From NCBI RefSeq assembly GCF_910592395.1, contig NC_088317.1, positions 19,080,039 through 19,144,038 on the forward strand: a stretch of 64,000 nt of DNA. Reading direction: 5' to 3'. Origin of the DNA: Lineus longissimus (Eukaryota > Nemertea > Pilidiophora > Heteronemertea > Lineidae). Below are positions 34,716 through 49,100 of this stretch, piece after piece. The notes beneath the pieces are model-generated. The model had not been told where the DNA came from. It made no database searches and worked only from the letters and a program-made list of their open reading frames with translations. Within the stretch, counting starts at the first letter, position 1. Each line of letters starts with the position of its first letter. The translations under genes were made by a program, and so were the position numbers.

Positions 34716-35949
34716 CTCTGTCAGTGCATCTTTCGGCGCAAGTTAATACAACTGAAATGATATGATTAGAAAAGGGTTAGCTGGTGAGATTCTTATATTC
34801 CAATCATGAAAAAGTAATTAGTTCGTTTGTAATTATATTATACAGTTGAGCTTTCTTGCAAAATAGCGTCTATCTTGTCTTCATCTTCTGCTGCTTAAAA
34901 TTGAAATTACAGACTATGTAATAACAGTTATTTTCAGAGTGGCTGTCTGAAATACTGTCAAAAACCAAGGAAATGAGAGGTTAGATAATTCACAGAACTG
35001 TTTTGGCAAAACAACCAATATGATTAATAGGATAGATAATACACATTCTTCGACAAATTGACAGCTTCTGCCTGGCATCGCATTGTAACGCATTTATCTT
35101 TCGCAGAATGTCAAAACCTTGTAATTCACCTATAAGTGTTGGGAATTTGTCAAACTCGGCGTGATGGATGTGGTATTTGGAAATTCAGATGAGGTAACAC
35201 AGATAAAGATCCTTGACTTAAGAAGTTTGCAAATTTTCAAGATTTTCTGACACATTTTTTTACTGAGGAGGATTTTCCTTCTATTTCAAAGGCCAAGCCT
35301 ATGCGATTGCCTTGAATGGAACGATAGTAAAGAAACCACATCCTAATTCAATACCGATATTGAGACTTTACCACTGGAGGATAAAAAACAAGAAAGGAGT
35401 TCGTTTAGTAGAAGCATGGCCTCTGGGTTACCAAATGGTTCTCATCCGTCAAGTTGACAAGAGCCTTTATACTATTATTCTTATCGAACTTTTTCGTTGA
35501 TTGCTTTGCAATATCAAAGAAACATCTGAAACAATCTATCTTTACTTTGTTCTTCCTGTCTTTGAATACTGGGCAAGTATTGTGAATTGTCTCATGAATG
35601 ATTCCGAGTCAATGGCGAGAGATAATCACAACAGAATGATGCGTTATAGAAAGAGTTATATGTATTGGGTGCATCGATGCAGAAATTGATGACTCAATCA
35701 TATAAGGCATCCAATATACAATATCAGCAATGCGACTCATACCATGATATTGTTATTCACGTATTTATCACTTGGGCGTCCATAAATATTTGGCGAGTGG
35801 TATTTTCTATACCCAATAGTTACCTCTAGAAATCATGAAATTAAAAATTATGCTTTCTATACTGTTTCTTCTTTCGCTGACCTCAATACGAACATACCGA
35901 GAAGCACTGACACGTTAGTTAATACATTCTCTTGGTCACTCAGATATGT

Positions 35950-36075
35950 TGGGGTGATACCTTATAATGGTTGACATGAATGAAGACACAGTAAATGCTT
36001 TTAGCAGAAACGTCATGTCCATTTATACTTGGCCTTTCCGTACAAAACTGGAGTAAATAGTCTTAGATTCATCAT
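35950..36075. mobile_element. Diverged copy of the palindromic MITE
   Basis: GGGTGATA, GTAAATGCTTTTAG and the interior TTTATACTTGGCCTTTCCGT then ACAAAACTGGAG match the MITE copies at 59532-59663 and 60970-61094, with many differences. Confidence 0.55.
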
Positions 36076-39000
36076 TCATATCAACAAGTGTAGAATCTAT
36101 ACATGATAACGCTGACCAAGAGAACCACAGCGAAGTTAAAGTTTTTACATATCATCCACAGCCCCATCATCATAGTCAGTGCTGGAATACAGATGACACG
36201 CCTGGGATTAGGAGCTATGCATTTGCGCAAACTATATTTTCTCTGTGACACTCGGACCATTAAGATATCCCAGTAGTTGTTGGTCATTAATCTTTAACTC
36301 GGCGCGGAGTCAGATGGGGATTTAATGCTACAGGATGTTATCTCACGCAGTAACCATACATCACAAGGGCAGGTTTAATAACCTTCCTACCTTGCCCATG
36401 AACTTGTTAAATGACCTCATATTTTAATGTATTCATAATTAGAAACACAGGCAGGTGGAAACGGATTTTATTGAGAGGATATGCATTACAATCTTTATCA
36501 TACATCATGTAACAATTGTGGACGGTATTTACTTAATATAAGCTTACAAAATAATGTTAACGTTTTCTTCGCACAAGGAAATGATGGAAATAATTGCATC
36601 CCAAAATGTCGGTTTCATTATTGTCAGAAACAAAAACATCAAAAACACTGTGTATTGATTTCATGACAAAATACGTGTTTTATAGCCTGGCGCCTGGCGC
36701 CTGGAGCAATGCTGAAGAACCGTTTGAAGTAAAAACTCTCATTTTTACAAAGCATATTCGCTGTTCTTTTTCTCAACCAAGCTCTAGTTTTGATGGTTGC
36801 AGTGGTAGTTTTAAGCTTTTAGGAATGGATGATGATCAGCAAGGTAGTGTACGCTCGCTTGTAGGACTAGAATGACTGGCAGGCATCCTGCTTATGAGAT
36901 TTCATTCAAAGTAGTCACCCAGAAAGATGATCGGCATGGTGATATGCGACTATGAATAAAAGTCTATCTGAAATGATGTTGAAGAAATTCGGTACATGTT
37001 ACTTTGATCGGTAGCAGACACTGTAATATGTGTTCAAATGTATGATACTGAAACCCTCAATTCAAAGAAAGCGAAGACAGATGTATGGCAATAATGAATA
37101 TATTTGATCCAGGCAAAAAAGTGTCGATGTTTCAGTCTCAACAAAGAAATAAATACTGCAGTTTCGTAGGGTTTAGAATGCGATATAACCTATTACGTAA
37201 CATACGATAGGGCACTCCGCCATACAGTCCCCTGCAGCACAAGCTCCTGATGAAGACATGGACCAGTAGATTTCTGTGACTCGGTAAATAAACTGCTTGG
37301 TCGTTAAAGTATGATTAAATGAGCGAAGTCTGACAGGCACGCTAATATCGGGTGGATTTATCGTTGATATCAAATTAGAGACAATTCGACAAGTGATTCA
37401 TGAGAGTGACGCTGATATCATGTCATTTGTGTATGTTAACGAGAGGATCGCCTGACTCCGTAGTATTTAGTTCAGAGTTTTGACTGTCGCGAGTACTACC
37501 AAGGAACTTACACCCATGCAGAGCACGCTTCGACAATCGTTATTTGAAATTATAATCTTGGCCATGACTGAATAGGCGGTCATATGTAACATTTCTGCAA
37601 AAGCTGAGTTAGCATCTGGTCATGTAACCTTCGCCAGGTCTTGTAGACTCATTTCGTTTCCCCATTCTCTCGAAATGGTAAAAATGGCTATTCATCTCGA
37701 TCATCTCGCTCTAGCATTCCGATCCTTCTGGACCAAAGATAAGAGAAAACCCTACGCCGAAATGTATGCTACAATTCCTCGATACCTAACGGGAGTGCTA
37801 AACGACTAATCTTGCTGCACAGCATACTAAATATTTGATGGGTTTTTATAGTAACTGACATGTTGTAATGGTGGTTTCCCAAGAGATGTCATCAGTCGGC
37901 TAGGTTCGAGGTCAATGCCCTTCTTGAGATAGATTTAGTAATTTGTTTCTTTGAAGGAATAAACGTCGTACAATGACGTTAACACTGCAGGGAATGCACA
38001 GGAAACGCCAACATAGCTGATGTGGGCAAGATTATTCTTAGGGTAAGCGTAACGTTGCACAACGTGTGCATAACGTTTTAAAATATATCAGCAACGGCAA
38101 CTGTAGTGTGAATCTTTACTCTACTCAACACATCTGTGTTGAAAGTTGGCAAAGATCTTCATTGTCCATGTGTATAGCTGCATCGAACACAATACACTTC
38201 AACTGTACGTCATTATCCAGAAGGCACCGACTGTCCTCTCCGACAAAAGTGGCTTAATATTCCCGATACGCTGAGATATCGTTCCTTATCTCTTCTCATG
38301 TCAAAGCAAAGCAATCAATTTATTACTGTTTCCTTTAGTTTCTTAGGGCGATCTTGATGCCTCAAAAAGCTACCCTGCTGGTATATATATCTGTTCTGCC
38401 TCTAAAAACAGATAAGCTTTTGACTATGTTTTGTTACTTGTTTTTAGAAGACAGGCTGGGTTGGTGTGATCTGCAACTCTGTCTCCAATGTTCTATCATC
38501 AATCTCCAGCCACAGTTATTTATACGATAAACGCACCAAGCCAGACATATAAATCTGTGATCCTACAAAGAAACCATGGATCTGTAATTATCTAATGGAT
38601 TGTTTGCCTTTGTGTTATTTCATCAGCGAAAAGACGACCATGTCTGCTGTATTCAGAAGACTGCGTCAGGGATAGGTCGGCGAGACATGCATGCTGCGTT
38701 GTAAGGAAGACGGTAGCGTATTCAGCCGAATACGCCTGAGATAGGTCGGCCAGAGAACATGTGCATGCCGATATGGCGTGGTGAACACGAAAAAACCCAT
38801 GCCTAATGAGGTTGCTGGCTGTTTGGCCAAGGCGTTAAAACGCCCTTCTTTCTTTACCAGCCTCACGCTAGCCATCCAACTCTGACAACAAGTGACGGCT
38901 AAGACATGTAGACATGCAGTCATTAGCCGCTTCACGGGACAATAATGCTCCCAGGGAAGCTAGTCAGCATAATTCAGTTTGCAACAGTAAGCTTGTCTGG

Positions 39001-39832
39001 AGACGAATAGCAAAGGCAATGCGTTGAAGCGACTAACTGAGATAGTTATAGAAATGTGAGCACATGCTGAGTTGTGAATATGTCTCGAGGATGGAAGTGT
39101 TGTCTCTAAAACAACCATTATGACGTGTATGGCAATGCAGATGAGCCATACTGAACCACATACATTGTTAGTAACCAAGCATTTGGTGTCAATTATTCGG
39201 CAATGTTGCATGTTTTATTCTTTAAGATACAGTTTATATTCTTGTTCGAGAATTCCCAATTTGTACCTTTTGGCACGCTGTAGACATTTCACTAAGCCGT
39301 AAAACCAAAATGATTCCAATGTCCACCTCAACACGGCTGAAATGGAAAGGATGTTGTGATCTTGGAGTCATGTGTGTCCGCTTGTTCTCCGAGGACCTTC
39401 TCATAAACGACAAAACGGTACAAAAACGCAAAGTGAGAGAACTCCATTAGGATGTTTGGGATTGGTGTCTTGTGTGCCGTCTTCGTACTCTCATTATCCA
39501 TTCACCTATAGCGAGCAGCCTACGTGACTCTGTTCCTAATCTGCCAGTACATTCCCCCAAACGACGGCGCCTCAATAACATTAGTCTGATCTTGTTCTGT
39601 ACTGGTCTCGGGGGCAGAAGCAGCTCAGTTATTCTGGGACTGTCGACCCACCATGGAGAGGCCTCCACGTTCACCACTTGGAACAGTTCTTTTATTTGTT
39701 CTCCTCGAATAGTCATGCAGTGGAAAATGTTGAACTTACTGAAAGTTGAAAACATTTCTGAGTCCATTTTTTTAACTGGTTTTTTTTTCTGCTCAAAATG
39801 AACCAACATCATCAGTCTCAAAAAATTTTTGA

Positions 39833-39885
39833 CTTTGAAAATTTTTCCAAATTTTGAACTGACTGAAAGTTGAAAACATTTCTAA
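39833..39885. repeat. Dispersed short repeat, copy 2 (inverted relative to 10068-10132)
   Basis: TTTTTGACTTTGAAAATTTT, then TTTTGAACTGACTGAAAGTTG and AAAACATTTC is the reverse complement of the copy near 10.1 kb. A partial copy of its end (CTGAAAGTTGAAAACATTTC) also occurs just upstream at about 39740-39759. Confidence 0.6.
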
Positions 39886-41314
39886 GTCCAAATGGGCGAC
39901 TAAAATCAAATGGAACCCTCTTCCTGGCAGTAACTACCTCCCACGAACATATCTCGAGGGTCCAATCCTGTATCATTGATCGGAAGTCGACATTTATGTG
40001 GTTAACTAACACAATTACAAAATACATAAAGACATTAACCCAAACCAGCCACATGTGCCTGACAGTGAAAATTACGTTACAATCCCACAACCAATATATA
40101 TCGTCAGCTACAATTTCCCCAGGGATGAATCACAGTAGTCCACCCCAGTTCAGCTCTGTCGTGATTGAGTTAACATTCCAGCTCGTCCTGTTTCCCATGT
40201 TCTTCTTCAGGTTGGACTCGAACGCATCATATTTCTTGATGTCAACTTGCAAAAGTACCAAAGTCACAACACTGCGAGTCATGCATTTTCTGAAATAAAG
40301 GGAATTCTCAGTGTGGCACCGACTTATTTCATGTTGGAATAAAAACATATCCTGAGGTTGATCAATACCAGGTTCCTTAGAATCTCCTTTTATCTGACCA
40401 TTCGCAATCGTCCTCGGGATAGGCAGGCTATTACCTTAACCAACAGAAAAAGACTGTCTGTTTGTTGACGTGAATTAACGAGCCCAGCCAACAAGACCAA
40501 GGTTCGATGTGATTCATGTTGGAAAGGCTTCATTTAATGTGCGAGAGGAAAAAGCTATCGTGACCAAGTGGTTGCCCTGGATTCGCCTGTTATCTGGCCA
40601 TGTGCAATCACCCGTGTGATTATTGCGCAGGAACTCCACGATCCATCCTTTCCTTATACGCATTTTTTATGATATCTGGACGATGAGGAACGATTATGGT
40701 AATCAATTTACCAAGCGACGAATCAACGTCGCCTGCTCGCGGTTATCCTGAAAGATTATCGTTTCTGAAAATCGGTACTGATCGGTATGGCATGTTAGTC
40801 GAGGATACCCCCTATCACCTGACAACCACAACCCCGGATCTCGTTTATGCCAGCTTCGGTCATTCTCAGTCGATCAAGTAGGGCAAACTTCTCAGCAACA
40901 TAGTTCTTCGAGCGATATCAACTTCAGTCAATATTGATATAAAAAACTGCTCAGTAAGTGACAGATGAGGTAGCCTATGAGCATTCATCCGTGTGATCAT
41001 GGTGATTAAGACCAGGAAACGAGACATGGTTGCTCAGGAATTGCATGAGAGATCCTTTTTATGTTTGCTTTTTTCTGTTGATTGCACCATCGCCTGTTCC
41101 GGTGGTCAAGTTTAGATGACAAGATAAAGTACATTACCGGTAGCATTTTAACCAGCTGGAGTCATTTAAGCTTTCTGCCTGTGTCTGCTTGATACTGACG
41201 TTATGTTGTTAGTCCATGAAAATCTACTGAACAGATCCGTTTAAATAGAGCTGCACATTCATGAGCAGTGAGGAGTACAAGAGTAAGGATGTGTAAGGCA
41301 GAATGCCAGGCTTA

Positions 41315-41405
41315 TATAATAATAATGAGTCTTTTATATAGCGCAATTCCGTGACACTATAGTTCTCGCTCAAAGCGCTTTGGGATATCATATTATTATT
41401 ATCTA
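41315..41405. repeat. Interspersed repeat with CAAAGCGCTTT core, copy 2
   Basis: TATAATAATAATGAGTCTTT, ATATAGCGC and CTCAAAGCGCTTTGG are followed by a TATTATTATT tail. Compare 17467-17590. Confidence 0.5.
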
Positions 41406-44400
41406 GCAATATCATTTCTTTCCAGGTCAAAATTCCTGCAAAGTTGCTTGGTTCTAATTCGGATTGGTGAACATAAATATGGACATTCTTCAATAGATTC
41501 TTGAAATAAATTTTAGGTCTTTTCTGATGGGATGGGGGGGGGGGCAATGAGTACCATGATACCATCAGGTAGATTGCCTTGTATTGAAAGACCAACAGCT
41601 AGAATACCAGCTACGGTAGTTTGCAAGTCCTATTTATCATGTTGAATCATCGCTGTGGTGGTTTATGGCAAGTCGTTTACAAATGAAATGCTCAAAAGGC
41701 GTCACAGTTCCCGTGAACAAGATCAAGAGATACGCCCCCTCATAAAATAAGAGCCAAATAAATCCTTGATATTTGACATATCTGCCTAAGAATAGCCGCA
41801 GAATGTTGTATAACCTTTATCTCGGGCCGCTTCTGAAATTATCTCTTGAGATATGTGTCAAAACATACAGAGTGGATAACAATTACAACCCGACGGTGAA
41901 TATTGATTTTGATCCTCAGAGTGGAGTGAGTAGACCCTGTAGAATGTGTCGCATGGCACCACGTACTTGGTCCGCCTTCAGTCAGTGTGCCTCACCTGGG
42001 CAGGTCAGCATGGGTTCAATTCAAGACCTCTTCAGAAGCTTGTAAGCATAAATTATAACCCAATACATGGCTACTCTGCTAAGATTTCAGTTTTAGCTTG
42101 TACTTTTATCTAACAACCCGACTCTTCAATCATTTGACAAGGTTACACGCAGATTACGAGTAGACAACCGGACGTCTTATCTTAAGCTTATTCGTTTCTG
42201 ATAGATGCGCTAAGATTCCGATAATAAAAATCTACCGCCAGGGGTTTATCATAAACGCTTTAAATCCCAGCCCCCCAAAAACGATTGAAGGGAGGCATAT
42301 ATTACCGTAATTAAAGCACTACATGTCTATATATGGCAGCGCAAAGATAGTTGACAATCTCTCCACGATCTCAAATGATGTCATAATGCCTTCTAAGCAT
42401 CCATTTCCTATGTTAATGATACACGAATGCCAGTTTTATAATGAGAAATGTGGTTGTCTCCTCATCAATGTGACCTTTAATGGCGGAGTGATGCTGGAGC
42501 TTGATTAAAACATCTGATGCAGCGAGATATAGTGGGTCATTAATCCAATGTAGACACCCCTACTGTGATATTTTAACCCACTAAACCCGGAATTATCACG
42601 TAGAAATCGTTTAATATCAGTGACACGTACACTCCTCTTACTGGTTGATATGTCCGTCTCACAATCAATGCGTGGTGTTTTCGAGTCTCGTTCTGGTTTC
42701 ATTTTGTACCCCCTAGGTCAGGCTGAGTGTTTGCCGTGTGTAAATAGCTCATATACCACAAAGTATTGCTGTGAAGACCGGTAAAATATTGCTTTAAAAG
42801 CGCCTTGAGACAGACTGAGGCCGATTTGTTAAATTTGTGCCTTTGAAAAATCTTGCTTAATATGATTTCTAAACTAATCATTTGTACCGTGGACCTATGT
42901 ACACACTAAACAAGCACTCCATCTCACCAATAACTTTAACTTCCGAGCATCATTGCTGACAAAGGCATAATCATGGTAAGATGCTATCAGTGATTATGGT
43001 AACTACACATCACACCCTATATCCCCTCCTATACCTACCAGTCACGTCCATGTTGCTGCGGAGAGTCTGCCTGTTACGTCAGTGAATGTGATCCGTCATC
43101 TATCCTGTTTGCGATAAACTGACGGCACTACATTTAAGTGATCCAATTAAACATGCTAATCGTGTTGATAAGCTCAATTAGTGACACGTCATTGGTTGTC
43201 AGATGAGGTTAAGTTTTGTTAAGGAAGATTTTGACAAATTTGCTTTGTCTATGATTTAATCCATTTTACAGAACTTGAACTGCTGATAGAGATGAGCCTG
43301 GTAGTATGCCGGCGAACCTACAACCAAGATGACCTTGACTACGAGCGTCAAGGTCACATCATCATAAATTACGCTGAAATTACTTCTTCATCCCAGGTGT
43401 TCGTCCACGCATTACTATCAAATTAAAGAGAATCGCCAAGTTCATAGCCTGAAAGCTGGTTTATAACCAGAACGGAGAGACATCAACATCAATGCCCATC
43501 TGTGATAGTTATTCACTCATGAGATATACTGACCTCGGCAGTATTCAGACATATTTTCAGGACAACCTTGAAGACGCAGTCATCAGGATCACAACCTCCT
43601 CGTAGCACTATGTGAGAGGCTAGACATTCTTACATCAATTCCAATCTATGGTATTCATTCTCTTATTCCGGGGACATGTAATAAGGATGGCCTTGACCAG
43701 GTGAGTCACCACCGAATCTCATCCATCATCCAGCCAATATATTATCATGTTTATAGACCCATTGAGATGGCTAATGAGATCCTTATAGACACAATGATAA
43801 TGCTTACAGTGCAGCGACTGCCAGCAGTACAATGCTGAGCAAAACTGTCAGGCTTTGCTTATTTGGAACACAGGTCAGTACGATTAGGTCAACCCAGGCT
43901 GGATTAACTATGTCGGGGCAAGTTAAATATACCACACGGAGAGGGGGTGTCCTCCGCTTTGGTACGAAAATCGTCAAATATTTGGCAAAGATTATGAATG
44001 GTCCATTGCAAAATTCCCAATGTTACACGCACACGTCTTTACTTTGGTACTTGTGGTGTCTCCACGTAACGAGTAAACGACTTGGGAGTTCAGGATGATG
44101 GTCCGTGAAGGAAAAACTAATGATGAGGTCAGGATCCGGATATGACATCGATTCCACCAAATTCAGCTATAAAGAAGTGAAATATTTTTATCGTATTGCG
44201 ATGACCTTCCAGCATGTCAAAGTGAATAACCACACTCTGTACAACAAATGGGTTAAAATCAGTACTCATTCTCTATTCACAGTAAAAGATGACATCTTTC
44301 CGATGAATCCTAATTAAGATTGTGTCTCAGGGAAGACACTCTCATTATGAGGCTGTGAATTAATGATTGGTTAGAAGAATGGTGGGAATAGATTGGGCAT

Positions 44401-44973
44401 TATTGGATGAAACATTACACAGAGAGACATTATGCAGTTGTCAATGCGAACCCTGTTCCAGGGGTCGACACTTATCTATTGTCGAATTAGCAATTATAAC
44501 TCTTAATCCGGAACAAGCCGTTTTTTCCACTTAATCTAAATTCTGTCTGCTTTTGATTCGCAAGATATTTTGGGATTTTTTTTATTGAAATCCTATCATA
44601 TTTCTTTCCATAGGCAAGATAAATAAGATGTCAAGAGCGATAAATATAGCGTGATTTAAAGGGAAAAATATTTGAGCAAAAAGAACCTTGTAGGAAAGAT
44701 AACTAAGCCCCCCCCCGTGATTTCATGTTCTATACCAATCCGTTCATGTTCAGTTCTGCCTGTGTAATAGTCGCCGGACATCAACCAAAAGAATGCTGAT
44801 GACCCTAATATATCACCCTGTGATGATTTATGATGATATCCAGAACCGATATGGTGTAACAGCCAACAGAAAATACCAATGCATCCCAGAATGTCTGTCA
44901 CAGTTGTGATGATCGCTGTATATTGTCAAATGTATTATGGAAGATCTACATGCAACCAACACAGTCAAACTTT

Positions 44974-45026
44974 TTAGCTCACCTCTTAGCAGAGGTGAGC
45001 TTATCCCATACCGTGGCGTCCGTCGT

Positions 45027-45082
<56 letters not shown>

Positions 45083-46115
45083 CGTCGTCCGTTAGCAGGG
45101 CACGTTTCGTAACTGTTAGAGCTATTGAGTTGAAACTTGGTACACATGTACCCTTATGTAATGACACCTGGGAGACCAAGTTTCGGTCTGATTCGTTTCA
45201 TGGTTTGGCCACTAGGGGGACAAACGTTAAAAGTGAAAATATGCAATATCTCCCTTAATAGTAGTCGGGAAATTTTGAAAAAAATATGGTAGGTACTTCT
45301 AGCAAAGGTGCATCATATATCCTCCGGGTTTTTGATTTGACCTCCTTTTCAAGGTCACAGAGGTCAAATGGTGTAAATTAGCCGTTAGGATGTAACGATG
45401 GCACGTTTCTAAACTGCAATGACTATTGATACCAAATTTGGTACACATTTACCCCTTAGTCAGGTAGTCTCAGGGACCAAAGGTTGGTCCAATATGATTC
45501 ACCACTTGACCACCAGGGGGCAAAATCCAAAAACCTTAAAAATGTGATTATTCCTTAACTTCTTGCCCGATTGCCACCAATTTGATATCATGGGTACATC
45601 TAACCACCATACAGTATATGTCACACAGGTTTTTAATTTGACCTTCTTGTCAAGGTCACAGATGTCAAATGGCGTAAATTCGCCGTCAGGCCGTAACTAT
45701 GGCACGTTTCTTAACTGCAATGACTATTGATCACAAATTAAGTACACATGTACCCCTTGGTCAGGTGATCTCAGGTACCGAAGTTTGGTGCGATCTGATT
45801 TGCCGTTTGGCCTCCAGGGAGGGGGCCAAATCCTAAATTCTTCAAAATGCCATTATTCCTAGTAATGACTTGCCCGATTGGCACCAATTTTATATCATAG
45901 GTACATCTAATTCTAACAACCATTCAATGTGTCACCCGGGTCTTCTTTGATTTGACCTACTTTTCAAGGTCACAGAGGTCGAATGTACTGTAAATTGGCC
46001 ATTTTGGGGAAATTGTAATTGCTTGGACCTACATCAAACCTAACACTACATGACACAAGACCATGCTCTTTATCCATCTTTCCTCCACATGAGGTGAGCA
46101 CAATGGCCCTGGCCA
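44974..46115. mobile_element. Non-autonomous interspersed element with GGTGAGC hairpin and ~300-bp internal repeats
   Basis: It begins with the hairpin GCTCACCTCTTAGCAGAGGT followed by GAGC (44979-45003), then ACCGTGGCGTCC and a GTC/CGT run (45022-45092). It then has three ~300-bp diverged tandem units, starting at CACGTTTC near 45101, 45402 and 45702, and ends near ATGAGGTGAGCACAATGGCC. The units share GGTACACAT-TACCC, the CCA-(C/G)-GGGGG motif and AAGGTCACAG. I know this type of element as abundant in molluscan genomes; its mobiliser is unknown. It encodes no protein. Confidence 0.7.
45022..45092. repeat. (GTC/CGT)n microsatellite within the element
   Basis: A nearly pure trinucleotide run with occasional GTCC interruptions. 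The poly-Arg frames it creates on both strands are artefacts. Confidence 0.95.
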
Positions 46116-49100
46116 TTTCATTATATGACAGGATACTCCCATTAGTAGGGTAGATTGGGGTAGATTGGAGTAACTGTATCCCAGGTTTAATTGTAGCCCC
46201 TGCCTATGATATTGATTGATATCCCCATGCATCAAACAATGCAGGAGCTACAAATAAACTGGGGCAACAAATACCCCATTCTACCTTATATAAAAAAGGC
46301 ACCGCCGACTATGTATTATCATATCCAAACGCATGATAAACAGCGTGAAATCTTCTCTTTACACCACAAACTAGTTTCATCTGCAAATCCACATCGACAA
46401 TGAAGAAAGAACCGAGGGGAGGACTCTTTTGCTTTTTATCAGTTGAACATGGCATTAGCGCCAAACCACAGTCAAAGATTTCCCGATAATGACGGTTCAC
46501 CCTGAAGTAATGCCCTTAACCGCAGGCTGTCAGCTTGGAATGCCGGAGGCCCACTCTGCCGTAAGTGGGCCCACGACCCCGGTCTGTCGATGGTTAGTTT
46601 GGGTGATAAAGCATGCAAATGTTTTTAAAAACTCGAAGCGGGATTTTGTGCAATGCAAAACAGTTGCAAAACATCAGAGGGTCTTTAACATTAAATGTGA
46701 TACATTTCGCAACTGCCTGTGTTCAGTAGCACCCTGGATACGAATGTAATTATACTGTAAAAAGTGAGCACCACTGATGGTGCGCAGATAATTGAAATTG
46801 CATAATACGGAAAGTTATTTTCGCCAGCAAGTCATCATCTCCTCGCTTTCCACAGTAGCTATGCATATTTTATATGAATCAGGATTTATCATGAACCATT
46901 ATTAAATATGAAGGAATGTATTGCTCATGGTTGAATATCAGGGGGTTTGCTCCGCTACCAAGTTAATATTTCATGATAACGACGCTTGGGTCATCGGATG
47001 GGAAATATACAAAGGAAGGCACGATGAATAAGCTGTGGCATCTGGGATAAGCAAGATGCATTGCTAAAGGTACGGTACATTATGTTACAGTGGCTTGAAA
47101 TGTGTGTCGTACATGCCTCTACCATTGGACTAGCACGAAATATGTTTGAATGTCGTTTTTTATGAATTCGGGCAATCAGAAAATGCAGCACTGGGCACGA
47201 CTTTTTGGTCATTTAATCAGCAAAGCACTTCTTGCTCATTCCATAAAATACCTTGGTTGGGCATCATTCCTTGTTATGGTGAAGCACACGTAGGCTAAAG
47301 TCTCCTGGCTGAGAAAGACAGAAGGAATCTTAATGAGCTGTCAAACCAACTAGGTGTAGTTCAAGTTCACTCCTCTATCTTTGTCACAATCAGCCGTGCT
47401 CCCAACAAATGCCGTTCTCAACCAGACAAGTGTTAAATTCATTCTCACTTGCAGACAACCTAATATCGATCCACTGTTTAATAATCTGGTAGGAGTCCAT
47501 GCGAATATTTCGCCAGCCTCCGAGATGAGTTCATGCAGCTGACCTAGAGAATGAAGCAGAGGAAATAGACATTGATCCAACGAGGGACACTTCCGTCATA
47601 GAACAACGTTAATATAGCGGTAGTACATACGTATACTGAGCCACAATCATGTACTTCGATGTCACAGCTAACGGGCATTCCTGGCAATGTAAAAATCTAA
47701 ATTGGCAACTTGGGACACGATCTTTGGTATCGATCTCACATTGCAACTAACTTCCATGCATATAATCGAGGTAAATTTACACAATCACTACAATTTAATC
47801 ACTTGAAGGTTGTCGGTTTCGGTTGGGGAAAACATTTGAAGACTAGAGTGTGTGAGAATTGCCCGTGTGTGTACACATTCTCAGAACCTTGAAAATGTCT
47901 ATAAGCAAACAGTGGCTTTGAAAAAGTTTTGGAATTTTGAACTGATGAAAAAATTCAACTCAGGTAATGCGACCATTCAACCTCGGTCCAATGAGTGGTC
48001 GTGTTACCGGGATTCCACTGTATAATGGCATCATAGTTATGGGTCCTGGAAGGAATACTATAACTATGGACTCAATACATATCTACACGCTGTGTGTATA
48101 TAGTGACCTACTGTCACAACTATCTAAAACTATTCCCAATTTCCTCATAATGTCTATGCGCACTACTTGTGCATGTCAATTGCGTAAGTGCCCGTGTGCT
48201 TCAGCAACCAATCCCCATTAATGTCAAATCATATGAAAGTCAAAACAGGCAGATGTACATTTAAAACGACTATCAACATCAACACGACATTTATTTTCGA
48301 GACCTAAAATCTAATCACCTAAATGTATCTAACAAAAACAAAATATCGCACAATTTACGCCGAGGAAGTGAAAAGGTCGAAAAAGTGCATCGGCAAATAG
48401 CCCGGATGTTGGTCGGCAACAACAGTAGAAAAACCCGCCTTCATTAAAAGAGAGTTCCTTAACAACGGTAGAGCAATCAATCAGATGATTTGTGTGATGA
48501 CGACGAGTTTCGTCTGTAATCACGCTGGCTCCATTAGGAAAATTACTGCAATGCAGACGAGGAAACGCTAACTCGAGCACAGCATCACAGACCGCGCATG
48601 CGTGCAGAAGTATCGTCACTGTCATCTCTACAGAGGGTGTTTACAAAACATTTCCTTCAAATTTCCGATGAAGTCGGTTCGAGTTGCAAGGTGAAGTACA
48701 TTTCGAGGAGTGAAGAAATAATTTCAGTTCTAGCTCGTGTTAAATTTGATTAGTATGGATATTTGCACTTTTCATGCATTTCTGATCTTCTGCTGTAGTC
48801 TCGTGACAGTATGACATGAAACGAGAACACACGGGAAAGGAAATCAATGAAGCGCCAGCGCAGTTGGTGTATCTTTATAAAGAATTATAGATAAAAAAAT
48901 ATGCTGACACTACGTAACAATATCGGTGATTGAGATCGAGGAATGCGACTGAATGATCTGGGAAATGTTGAACTCGGCTTTGAAGAAAACCATTAACTGT
49001 TCTCACGAATCGATTACTTGTAACTTGTGTTTAACTTTTATGCAAAAGCAGAAAAAGGAATACTTGTAATATTCAAATAATTAGGCTAGGAGCACTGCTT

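Larger units (their letters stand above)
34753..44970. other. 10-kb region without a recognisable gene
   Basis: The 5' UTR and promoter of the UNC93A-like gene should lie at its left edge. No open frame here has family-like sequence or paired splice sites that I can support. It contains the MITE relative at 35950-36075, a local imperfect duplication near 38660-38765 (GATAGGTCGGC motif twice), the dispersed repeat at 39833-39885 and the CAAAGCGCTTT repeat at 41315-41405. Confidence 0.5.

Noticed and set aside
39447-39821. Arg-rich 124-codon minus-strand frame and the 109-codon plus-strand frame
   Set aside because: No motif, no splice support, and overlap with a dispersed repeat.
44923-45258. 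Open frames with poly-Arg on both strands
   Set aside because: Created by the GTC/CGT run in the interspersed element.
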